Assembly (NCBI GenBank): GCA_045590195.1
Contig: JAZNQN010000059.1
Coordinates: 1-38,756, forward strand
Source of the DNA: JAZNQN01 sp045590195
GTDB lineage: Bacteria; Bacillota; Clostridia; UMGS1883; UMGS1540
DNA: 38,756 bases
Reading direction: 5' to 3'
This document shows positions 32,602-38,756 of the stretch, in pieces. The notes beneath the pieces are model-generated. The model was not told where the DNA came from, made no database searches, and was given only the letters and a program-made list of their open reading frames with translations. The position numbers and the translations under genes were made by a program. Positions within the stretch are counted from its first letter, which is position 1, and each line of letters opens with the position of its first letter.

Positions 32602-33552
32602 TTATTTGCAAAAATACATTTTGTAAAGCAAAAATTTAAGTTTTCGCTCTTCTTTTCTTTTAAGTTTTACAGCTTCTTTGGCAGTAATTGCTTCAAAGCT
32701 TATGCAGCTTCCCGGCTTTGCCTGAGCAATTTTCTTAAGGTCGGCACTTATTACTGTTGCAATTTTTGCATAGCCGCCGGTAGTTTGCCTGTCAGCCATC
32801 ATAATTATGGGAGTTCCCGATGCAGGAATCTGAACAGAGCCTGTGGCGATTCCATCGGAAATAATGTCAACTCCGTTTATGTTTTCAATTTTTTCTCCCT
32901 CAAGCCTTACGCCCATTCTGTCAGATTTGTCAGAAACAGTGTAAGTAGAAGAGAGAAAAGTTTCAATCCCTTTTTTAGTAAAGTAATCATCCTGCGGGCC
33001 TAAAACAACACGAACTGTTATATGGTTTTCGTATTTGTTTTCGGGGGCGCATTTTCTTGGGCCAATGTGAAAAATATCAACGCTTGTACGAAGCGGGAGA
33101 CAGTCGCCTGCTTTTAATTTTCTGCCTTCAAAGCCGCCAAGAGCACATTTTAAATTGGTTGACATACTGCCCATGGCACACTCTAAATCAAATCCGCCTG
33201 CAACTGCAAGGTATGCGCGCATTCCGCTTTTTGCCATTTTAAGCGTTAATATGTCACCCTTTTTAACGGAAATGCCCTTGTACATTGGAATTTCAGTGTC
33301 GTTTAAAGTAGGCTCCATGTCAGCACCGGTAATGGCAATAACACTATCACATTCAAACCTTGCGCTAAGTCCCATAAGTGTCATTTCAATAACGCCGTCG
33401 CCCGGTGCATTACCAACCAAAATGTTGGCAATTTTCATAGAATAAGCATCCATTGCACCGCCGGGGGAAAAGCCTGTGCTCATATAGCCAAAGCGGCCTT
33501 CATCCTGAATGGTTGACAAAGGTCCCGGAGAAATAACTGTTAATTTATTCAT
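32602..33552 (-). CDS. pxpC: 5-oxoprolinase subunit C (biotin-dependent carboxylase-like, KipA family)
   Basis: The 316-residue protein has the family opening SPGPLSTIQDEGRFGYMSTGFSPGGAMD, then GVIEMTLMGLSARFECDS, GPQDDYFT near 188-195, and RMGVRLEG and SGTPIIMMADRQTTGGYAKIATV. Together with PxpB it forms the catalytic partner of PxpA. Its start overlaps the pxpB stop by one base (TGATG). The alternative older name of this pair is KipI-KipA, from sporulation kinase inhibition in B. subtilis; the operon context favours 5-oxoprolinase. Confidence 0.93.
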   Translation of the reverse strand: MNKLTVISPGPLSTIQDEGRFGYMSTGFSPGGAMDAYSMKIANILVGNAPGDGVIEMTLMGLSARFECDSVIAITGADMEPTLNDTEIPMYKGISVKKGDILTLKMAKSGMRAYLAVAGGFDLECAMGSMSTNLKCALGGFEGRKLKAGDCLPLRTSVDIFHIGPRKCAPENKYENHITVRVVLGPQDDYFTKKGIETFLSSTYTVSDKSDRMGVRLEGEKIENINGVDIISDGIATGSVQIPASGTPIIMMADRQTTGGYAKIATVISADLKKIAQAKPGSCISFEAITAKEAVKLKRKEERKLKFLLYKMYFCK

Positions 33553-34280
33553 CAGTTTTCCTCCTTTACTTCAATAATGCTTGCGCGGTTTTCTTTAATT
33601 TCGTTAAATTCCTGCTCAGTGATGGGGTAAAATCTTATATAGTCGCCCGCTTTATATAAAATTGGGTTTTCTCTTTCGGGGTCGTATACTTTTACGGGAG
33701 TTTGACCTATAAGTCGCCATCCGCCTGGAGAAGCAAGAGGGTAAATACCCGTTTGTTTTCCGCCTATGCCAACTGCGCCGCAGGGAATAGAGGTTCTGGG
33801 CGAGTCAAGGCGAGGGGTTTCAATTCTTTTATCCATTCCGCCAAGGTATGGAAAACCTGGCAGAAAACCGAGCATATATATAAGATAATCGGTAGAAGTA
33901 TGTATTTTAATAACTTCTTCTTTGGAAAGGCCGGTGTGTTTGCAAACATCTTCCATATCAGGGGCAAATTCACCGTCGTAGCAAACAGGAATTTGGAAAA
34001 CCCGTTTCTTTTCAGAAGAGTTTTCTTTATAAGAGTTGATTATCTTAAGTACTTTCTTTTCAAGTTTTTGTTCTGTAATAACAAAAGGGTTAAAATAAAT
34101 TGTCATACTGCAAAAGGTTGGAACGCTTTCCAAAACGCCCTTAATACCTTTTTTTTCAATTGTTGCAGCCAGAAATCTTATTTTTCTGTTGGTTTCTTCG
34201 CTCATTTCTTTTGAAAACTCAACAGTAACCGCACTGTCACCACAGGGTAAAAACCTTATTTCAGCAGTTTTTGGAGCCAT
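33552..34280 (-). CDS. pxpB: 5-oxoprolinase subunit B (KipI family)
   Basis: The 242-residue protein shows FLPCGDSAVTVEFSKE at the start and the strongly conserved YMLGFLPGFPYLGGMD near 131-146, PRTSIPCGAVGIGGKQTGIYP near 157-177 and SPGGWRLIGQTP. Full length for KipI/PxpB. The start at 34280 has GAAAGGT upstream and comes 20 bp after the DUF4392 gene. Confidence 0.93.
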   Translation of the reverse strand: MAPKTAEIRFLPCGDSAVTVEFSKEMSEETNRKIRFLAATIEKKGIKGVLESVPTFCSMTIYFNPFVITEQKLEKKVLKIINSYKENSSEKKRVFQIPVCYDGEFAPDMEDVCKHTGLSKEEVIKIHTSTDYLIYMLGFLPGFPYLGGMDKRIETPRLDSPRTSIPCGAVGIGGKQTGIYPLASPGGWRLIGQTPVKVYDPERENPILYKAGDYIRFYPITEQEFNEIKENRASIIEVKEEN

Positions 34281-34300
34281 TTAGCTATCAGACCTTTCGT

Positions 34301-35368
34301 TTATTTGTCAAAATAGTGAAGTTCAATAACCTTGTCAAACCATGTTTTACAGGTGTCTTTAAGATTTATTGAGTATTCAACAAGTTCACGCATAAGCGTT
34401 ACGATAGGAAGGTTTATTTCAAGACCAAATCCGTCAACTGCAGGAATAAGCCATCCGTACATATCAATCATGCCACTGTGGCTTGCACACATGATTGTTT
34501 CTTTTTCAAGAGTGTCATCGTGCATAATAGTAATATCTCTTTTGAGGTATGCAATAGCTGCAATCATAGCATAACAGCCCCAGTCAGAAACAGTTGCAGT
34601 AATAAGGTTGTCGGCTTTTGTAACTGCTGCAATTCCGCCGCCGCAAGGACAGTTACAAGCACCTTCTTTTGCATACGGAATATATTTTTCCAACGTGTTT
34701 GCAATTGCGCCCATACCAATTTCGTTTCCAAGGTCGCCAATGGCAATATTTAAAATTCCCATTTCCTGCGCTTTTGTAAAGAGAATATCTTGTTTTGCCT
34801 CAAGCGGGGTAACACAAAGCCCCACAGCATTATGATATTCGCCTTTTGCATTGGCGCCAGGGCATTCTATGCTTATTACTGCAGAAGGGGTTGCCGCTTT
34901 AAGTATTTCGTCAGCCTGTGCTGCAGCTTTGTTGACATCTTTTGTGTAACAAATAACGCCCATTGATACAGGGATTTCTTTTAAGAATTCTATATCTTCA
35001 AAAAGATGAAGGCCAACACATGCGGCCATATTACGAACAGCCTCAAGGTTATCTTCGGGGCAGATAATAATAGGTTTTGCACCAAAAGCTTTTACAAGTG
35101 CACGGCAGAGAAGCATTGAACTTACAATTCCGTCCATTTCAGCTTTTTTATAAGGCCTTAAAACAAAGCCTGTCATAACGTAAACAATGTCGCCTTCTTT
35201 TACAGTGTCAATAAGCTTCTGGGCTGCATTTATGCAAAGCGGTCCACCAGTATATTCTTTTGCAGCACCGTATAAAATTTTGCAAACGCCATAGCCTCTG
35301 GGATCTAAGTTAGCCAAATCGTCAAGGCTTTGGCCAAGGTTTAAAATTGTTAATTCCTGTTGTGTCAT
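34301..35368 (-). CDS. DUF4392 protein, C-terminal-half homologue of D-glutamate cyclase
   Basis: The 355-residue protein matches, from memory, the DUF4392 (GLUCM-like C-terminal) family: LANLDPRGYGVCKILYGAA near 16-34, VYVMTGFVLRPYKKAEMDGIVSS near 61-83, and CIECPGANAKGEYHNAVG-type core residues near 165-182 (read SIECPGANAKGEYHN), plus GDLGNEIGMG and CNCPCGGGIAAVTKAD near 240-255. In animal D-glutamate cyclase this domain is fused to a DUF1445 part; here they are separate genes of one operon. It is the operon's first gene. The start at 35368 is chosen because GAGGAAGTGG precedes it; the ATG at 35386 has none. Confidence 0.85.
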   Translation of the reverse strand: MTQQELTILNLGQSLDDLANLDPRGYGVCKILYGAAKEYTGGPLCINAAQKLIDTVKEGDIVYVMTGFVLRPYKKAEMDGIVSSMLLCRALVKAFGAKPIIICPEDNLEAVRNMAACVGLHLFEDIEFLKEIPVSMGVICYTKDVNKAAAQADEILKAATPSAVISIECPGANAKGEYHNAVGLCVTPLEAKQDILFTKAQEMGILNIAIGDLGNEIGMGAIANTLEKYIPYAKEGACNCPCGGGIAAVTKADNLITATVSDWGCYAMIAAIAYLKRDITIMHDDTLEKETIMCASHSGMIDMYGWLIPAVDGFGLEINLPIVTLMRELVEYSINLKDTCKTWFDKVIELHYFDK

Positions 35369-35411
35369 CAAAGTCCACTTCCTCATTTGTAAAAAATTTC
35401 AATAATGTTTA

Positions 35412-35440
35412 ATTATAACTTATTTATGAAAAAAATTCAA
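35412..35440 (-). promoter_or_regulatory. SigA promoter of the DUF4392-pxp operon
   Basis: Minus-strand TTGAAT (35435-35440), 17 bp, TATAAT (35412-35417), about 40 bp before the start codon. Confidence 0.75.
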
Positions 35441-35497
35441 TAGTTTAAGCGAATTTATTTTCAGGATAAAACATTTATGGAGAAATAAGCTCAATCA

Positions 35498-35526
35498 TTG
35501 TACAATTAAAATATTTATGTTATAAT
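35498..35526 (+). promoter_or_regulatory. Promoter of the FAD oxidoreductase gene
   Basis: TTGTAC (35498-35503), 17 bp, TATAAT (35521-35526). It leaves a leader of about 155 bases that contains the broken small ORF described next. Confidence 0.7.
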
Positions 35527-35555
35527 ATTGGAAAAAATATGTCGGAGAGTTCAAA

Positions 35556-35668
35556 ATGTGTTACAGAAGTTTATATGATATGATACAATATTTGCAAAGG
35601 TTGATTACGGAATAGAAATATTCGGCGAATTTAAATGTTGTGAGCCGTTATATATTTTAAGTGTATAG
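35556..35668 (+). pseudogene. Leader ORF shifted by a 5-bp tandem duplication
   Basis: An ATG at 35556 with GGAGAG upstream opens a frame that stops after 19 codons (35615). ATGAT is duplicated at 35575-35579 and 35580-35584. Removing one copy gives a continuous 35-residue peptide beginning MCYRSLYDTIFAKV and ending EPLYILSV. I do not recognise the peptide. It may be a decayed gene end, a phase-variable leader, or chance. Confidence 0.3.
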
Positions 35669-35686
35669 CGAAAGGATATGTTTTGT

Positions 35687-36946
35687 ATGAATAATAAATA
35701 TGATTTAATAGTTGTAGGCGGAGGCTTCGCGGGAGTTGCGGCGGCAATTTCTGCTGCCAGAGAGGGCGAGAGCGTTTTGCTTATAGAAAAATACAATTGT
35801 CTTGGTGGTGCTGCTGCAAATGCTCTTGTAATGCCGTTTATGTCGTATTGGACAAAAATGCCTGATACTGCCAAACCAAAATACCTTTGTGGAGGACTGT
35901 TTTTTGAAATTGTTTCTGAAATGAACAAAATGGCAAAAGAAAAAGAATCAATGGTGCGTTTTGATGAAGAATATTTAAAGCTTGTATTAAACAGACTGGC
36001 AATAAAAGCAGGTGTAAAGCTTTTATTTAATATGGAAGTTGTTGAGGCGAATACCGAAAATGGCAGAATAACTTCTGTTAAGGCATTTGGCAGAGGAAAC
36101 ACTTTGGAATTTTATGCTAAAAACTTTATTGATGCAACGGGCGATGGAAACCTTTCCGCAATGGCAGGATGTGAGTTTAAATTGGGAAGAGAAAAAGATA
36201 ATCTTTGCCAGCCAATGACACTTTGTTTCAGAATGGGTGGAGTTGATAAGGAAAAATATCTCGAAAACAAACAAATGATAAAAGATTTGTATGTTGAATT
36301 CAGAGAAAAGGGAATGATAAAAAATCCGCGAGAAAATCTTTTGATATTTGATAACTTTAATGATGGTGTGCTTCATTTTAACAGCACAAGAATTGTAAAG
36401 AAAAATCCCATAGACCCATTTGAAGTTACCGAGGCGGAAATTGAAGCCAGGGAACAGGTTTTTGAACTTTATAACTTTTTAAAGGAAAATGCTCCCGGCT
36501 TTGAAAAAGCAAGAGTTCTTTCTACTGCCCTTCAGATTGGCATAAGAGAAAGCCGTAAAATTGTAGGCGAGTATACACTTACTGAAGAAGATTTATTGTC
36601 GCTTGCCCGTTTTGATGATGCTATTGCAACTGCAAATTATGCGATAGATATACATAATCCTGAAGGCACCGGTACAAGATGGCACGAATTTGAAGCGGGG
36701 CAGTGGTATGAAATACCATACAGATGCATGATTCCAAAGGGGATGAGTAACCTTCTTGTTGCCGGAAGATGTATTTCGTCAACACACGAGGCTCAGTCGT
36801 CTTACAGAATTATGCCTTATTGCTGTGCACTTGGTCAGGTGGCAGGCGTTGCGGCTTCGGTTGCAAATAAAAATAAAACAAGTACTCGCAATGTGGATAT
36901 AGTAAAAGTACAGGAAATACTCAGAAGAGAAGGCTTCGAAATATAA
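35687..36946 (+). CDS. FAD-dependent oxidoreductase (FAD_oxidored family)
   Basis: The 419-residue flavoprotein opens with the dinucleotide motif LIVVGGGFAGVAAAISAAREG followed by LLIEKYNCLGGAAANALV. It has FIDATGDGNLSAMAGCEF near 145-162 and a C-terminal FAD-contact string GRCISSTHEAQSSYRIMPYCCALGQVAGVAAS near 360-391 (split strings typical of PF12831). Its substrate is unknown. The start at 35687 follows AAAGGA by ten bases; the ATG at 35678 is too close to it. It is divergent from the oxoproline operon, so a role in D-amino-acid or proline-like oxidation is possible but unproven. Confidence 0.88.
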   Translation: MNNKYDLIVVGGGFAGVAAAISAAREGESVLLIEKYNCLGGAAANALVMPFMSYWTKMPDTAKPKYLCGGLFFEIVSEMNKMAKEKESMVRFDEEYLKLVLNRLAIKAGVKLLFNMEVVEANTENGRITSVKAFGRGNTLEFYAKNFIDATGDGNLSAMAGCEFKLGREKDNLCQPMTLCFRMGGVDKEKYLENKQMIKDLYVEFREKGMIKNPRENLLIFDNFNDGVLHFNSTRIVKKNPIDPFEVTEAEIEAREQVFELYNFLKENAPGFEKARVLSTALQIGIRESRKIVGEYTLTEEDLLSLARFDDAIATANYAIDIHNPEGTGTRWHEFEAGQWYEIPYRCMIPKGMSNLLVAGRCISSTHEAQSSYRIMPYCCALGQVAGVAASVANKNKTSTRNVDIVKVQEILRREGFEI

Positions 36947-36965
36947 ACGGATGCAATTAACTATC

Positions 36966-36992
36966 ATAATCATGCAAGATTTCTCATACCAT
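36966..36992 (+). promoter_or_regulatory. SigE-like promoter before the spoIIID remnant
   Basis: ATAAT (36966-36970), 14 bp, CATACCAT (36985-36992) resembles the SigE pattern. The -10 overlaps an imperfect inverted repeat (CTCATAC with GTATGAG, 36983 to about 37010). Confidence 0.45.
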
Positions 36993-37021
36993 TTAATAAT
37001 GAAGTATGAGGGAGGGCAAAG

Positions 37022-37153
37022 GTGAAAGATTATATTGCAAACCGTGTTATTTTGCTTGCGAATTATGTTATAGAAACAAAGGCAACTGTTCGCCAGGCGG
37101 CGAAAAAGTTTGGTGTTTCAAAATCAACGGTACATACAGTGAGAGCAACATAG
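37022..37153 (+). pseudogene. spoIIID: Truncated spoIIID (first 43 codons)
   Basis: From GTG 37022, with GGAGGGCAAAG before it, the frame reads VKDYIANRVILLANYV, IETKATVRQAAKKFGVSKST and VH, closely matching the N-terminal half of SpoIIID, the mother-cell DNA-binding regulator of about 85-90 residues. After the recognition helix the match ends, and TVRAT is followed by TAG at 37151. The missing C-terminal basic region is not found in any frame downstream. The gene is thus cut near 37136. An overlapping 96-residue frame in this place is not real. Confidence 0.8.
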
Positions 37154-37279
37154 AAACTTTTTATCTTTCGAACACTTTTTTATATCGAAGTGGCGTAATG
37201 GTGTGCATTCCGGGGATTTCCTATTCGTATCTTATTTCGCAAAAACTTACCTTCAAAATGATGAATTTTCTCAAAATTA

Positions 37280-37308
37280 TTGAAATTTATGACTAATTAT
37301 GCTATAAT
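37280..37308 (+). promoter_or_regulatory. SigA promoter of the regulator pair
   Basis: TTGAAA (37280-37285), 17 bp, TATAAT (37303-37308). Confidence 0.75.
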
Positions 37309-37342
37309 ATGATATATTTGGAGAGTTATTCGGTTAGGTGCT

Positions 37343-37588
37343 ATGGTGGAAAACGTAAGTTTATTAAAAGTTAAGACGATGGGCTTTCAGGATCAGATAA
37401 AGTTTGTTCGTATGCATCTGCAGCTCAGTCAGGAGGAGCTTGCAAGATAAATGGGTATTTCCTTTGCAACTGTAAGCAGATGGGAACGAGGAAAGAGAAA
37501 GCCTCAGCTTGCTCTGCTCGGCAAGTTCTATTCCTTTTGCAAAAGAAACGGAATAGAAATAGACTTATCTGATAATACGAATATATGA
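37343..37588 (+). pseudogene. XRE-family regulator interrupted by an in-frame TAA
   Basis: One frame from ATG 37343 to TGA 37588 encodes an XRE helix-turn-helix: MGFQDQIKFVRMHLQLSQEE, then LAR, a TAA stop (37448-37450), then MGISFATVSRWERGKRKPQL. Relatives have a sense codon, usually Glu, at the stop, so one G-to-T change (GAA to TAA) would explain it. TAA is not a selenocysteine or pyrrolysine codon. AGGAGGAG lies 12 bases before the ATG that follows the stop, so a 45-residue fragment might be made, but it lacks half the DNA-binding domain. The end overlaps the ribosome site of the next gene. Confidence 0.8.
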
Positions 37589-37602
37589 TGGAGGAATAAA
37601 AA

Positions 37603-38595
37603 ATGAGTATAGCTTATGGAATCCTCTGCGTCATATCGCTGGCTTTGATTGGTGTGTGCCTCGCAGTTGATAGAAAAAAAGATATATGTTTGTTGCTTTT
37701 GTTTATATCGGTGTTTGTGTGTAACTTAGGGCAGTTTTTGATTTCGGTTGCACCAAGCCTTTCCTTTGCCCTTAACGGTAATAGGATTGCATATTTAGGA
37801 CAGGTTTTTCTGCCACTTCTTATGCTGAAAATGATACTGAATTTATGTAGTCTTAATTATAAAAAGTGGCTTTTGCCTACGCTTTCATTTATCAGCATAG
37901 CCGTGCTTTTCGTAACACTTACACCTGGATTTTTCCCTTGCTATTATAAAAATGTTTCGATAGCGGTTGCAGATGGAGTAACAAGGCTTATTCGTGATTA
38001 CGGCCCTTTGCACTTACTCTACTACATATATCTGCTTTCGTACTTTGCTTTAATGCTAGTTGTAATTATACATTCTGCAGTTAAAAAGAAAATAACATCT
38101 ACACTCCACACAACCTTCTTATTGTGTGCGGTGCTGTGCAGTATTATAATATGGTTTGCAGAACAGTTCTTTCCTCGTGGATTTGAATTTTTAACGGTGT
38201 CCTATGTGATTTCTGAGCTTTTCATTTTGCTTTTGTACGGAATTTTGCAGGAGTACGGCATCAGGGGTGAAAACGGAAGCATCATAATCGCAAACACTTC
38301 AAAGAAAGCAGAAGAATATCTGTCGGGAGCGATTCAATCTGACGATGATAGCACAGCACTTTTTAGTGAAAAAGATATTGAACGCATCTTAGCCTGCGAG
38401 AAAATCGTCAGTCGGATTACCGAAAGAGAAAAAGAGGTTTTGATAAAACTGCTTGCCAACAAACAACGAAAAGAAATTGCAGATGAGTTGTTTGTAACCG
38501 AGAGCACTATCAAAAAACATACAAGCTCCATTTATGCAAAGTTCAATGTAGCAATCCGATTTGAACTATATGATAAATTAAAAAAATATATCTGA
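37603..38595 (+). CDS. Membrane-bound LuxR-type regulator with 7TM sensor domain
   Basis: The 330-residue protein has about seven hydrophobic helices in residues 1-215, of the kind that precedes some histidine kinases, then a short linker and a LuxR/GerE helix-turn-helix near 268-325 (ITEREKEVLIKLLANKQRKE, then IADELFVTESTIKKHTSSIY). It is likely a one-component sensor that controls genes while membrane-attached. Ribosome site GGAGGAATAAAA. It shares a transcript with the damaged XRE gene, and its target is not evident in the window. Confidence 0.85.
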   Translation: MSIAYGILCVISLALIGVCLAVDRKKDICLLLLFISVFVCNLGQFLISVAPSLSFALNGNRIAYLGQVFLPLLMLKMILNLCSLNYKKWLLPTLSFISIAVLFVTLTPGFFPCYYKNVSIAVADGVTRLIRDYGPLHLLYYIYLLSYFALMLVVIIHSAVKKKITSTLHTTFLLCAVLCSIIIWFAEQFFPRGFEFLTVSYVISELFILLLYGILQEYGIRGENGSIIIANTSKKAEEYLSGAIQSDDDSTALFSEKDIERILACEKIVSRITEREKEVLIKLLANKQRKEIADELFVTESTIKKHTSSIYAKFNVAIRFELYDKLKKYI

Positions 38596-38609
38596 ATCTG
38601 ACAAATTTG

Positions 38610-38638
38610 CCGTCCATTGAAAAATGGGCGGTTTTTTT
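38610..38638 (+). terminator. Intrinsic terminator after the LuxR-type gene
   Basis: CCGTCCATT (38610-38618) pairs with AATGGGCGG around GAAA and is followed by seven T. Confidence 0.9.
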
Positions 38639-38655
38639 GTGCAAAAATCAGGCAT

Positions 38656-38738
38656 GGTAGCCCTGGGGCTACCCCCTAAAATTCCACAAAGTAGCCCTAA
38701 GTCCACCGCTCAAATCAGCAAAAGTACCGCTAGGGCTA
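38656..38738. repeat. TAGCCC inverted repeats at the window edge
   Basis: GGTAGCCC and GGGCTACC (38656-38673) form an 8-bp stem with a 2-base gap. TAGCCCTA (38692-38699) is mirrored by TAGGGCTA (38731-38738). No gene is visible in 38641-38756. The motif arrangement suggests a mobile-element end or operator; the window ends too soon to tell. Confidence 0.45.
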
Positions 38739-38756
38739 ATATACAAAATAAGGATT

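Noticed and set aside
37006..37296. 96-codon frame across the spoIIID region
   Set aside because: It is out of frame with the clear SpoIIID similarity and matches nothing recognisable.
37448..37450. Recoded stop codon in the XRE gene
   Set aside because: The codon is TAA; known recoding to selenocysteine or pyrrolysine uses TGA or TAG, so a nonsense mutation is simpler.

Overview
The window looks like chromosome of an anaerobic, low-GC, spore-forming Clostridia-type bacterium (Bacillota). The support is a SpoVM-like peptide, a SpoIIQ-like M23 protein behind a SigF/SigG-like promoter, a spoIIID fragment, type III glutamine synthetase, indolepyruvate:ferredoxin oxidoreductase with PaaK, strong AAGGAGG-type ribosome sites and many TTGACA-17-TATAAT promoters. 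No species can be named from the sequence alone.

Layout. 1-1560: 3' end of a phage-type amidase, three TGACCAA repeats, tRNA-Pro(GGG), a phosphopantetheinyl transferase, and two very small sporulation-associated genes ending in spoVM. 1584-6965 (minus): iorA-iorB-paaK-ACT-ynbB, for 2-oxoacid oxidation to acyl-CoA plus a PLP lyase. 7130-9377 (minus): serC-serA, serine biosynthesis. 9467-16804 (minus): a NAGPA-type exported protein, a hotdog thioesterase, glnN, ligA and an HD phosphohydrolase. 16896-17999 (plus): spoIIQ-like gene and a TSCPD protein. 18110-24897: an AraC regulator divergent from a six-gene sugar-acid operon (three Gfo/Idh/MocA dehydrogenases, a NagB-like protein, mannonate dehydratase, mannonate-oxidoreductase-type SDR). 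24931-28400: an AAC(3)-like acetyltransferase divergent from an unrecognised glycosidase-like protein and another SDR.

28410-30978 is the most unusual part. A two-gene cassette encodes a seven-repeat zinc-ribbon protein with a PD-(D/E)XK/Vsr-like nuclease embedded between repeats 3 and 4, followed by a 123-residue protein and about 200 bp of consecutive hairpins. The cassette is bounded by an exact 15-bp direct repeat and contains further copies of the repeat core, so it looks like a discrete acquired unit, possibly defence-related.

31038-35368 (minus) joins 5-oxoprolinase PxpABC with two separate genes (DUF4392 and DUF1445) that correspond to the two halves of mitochondrial D-glutamate cyclase. 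This suggests a D-glutamate / 5-oxoproline / glutamate route. It is divergent from an FAD oxidoreductase with a damaged leader ORF.

36947-38756: a spoIIID gene cut after its helix-turn-helix, an XRE regulator broken by an in-frame TAA, and an intact membrane-bound LuxR-type regulator. This may be the edge of an insertion into spoIIID. Calls rest on reading motifs by eye; no database search was possible.
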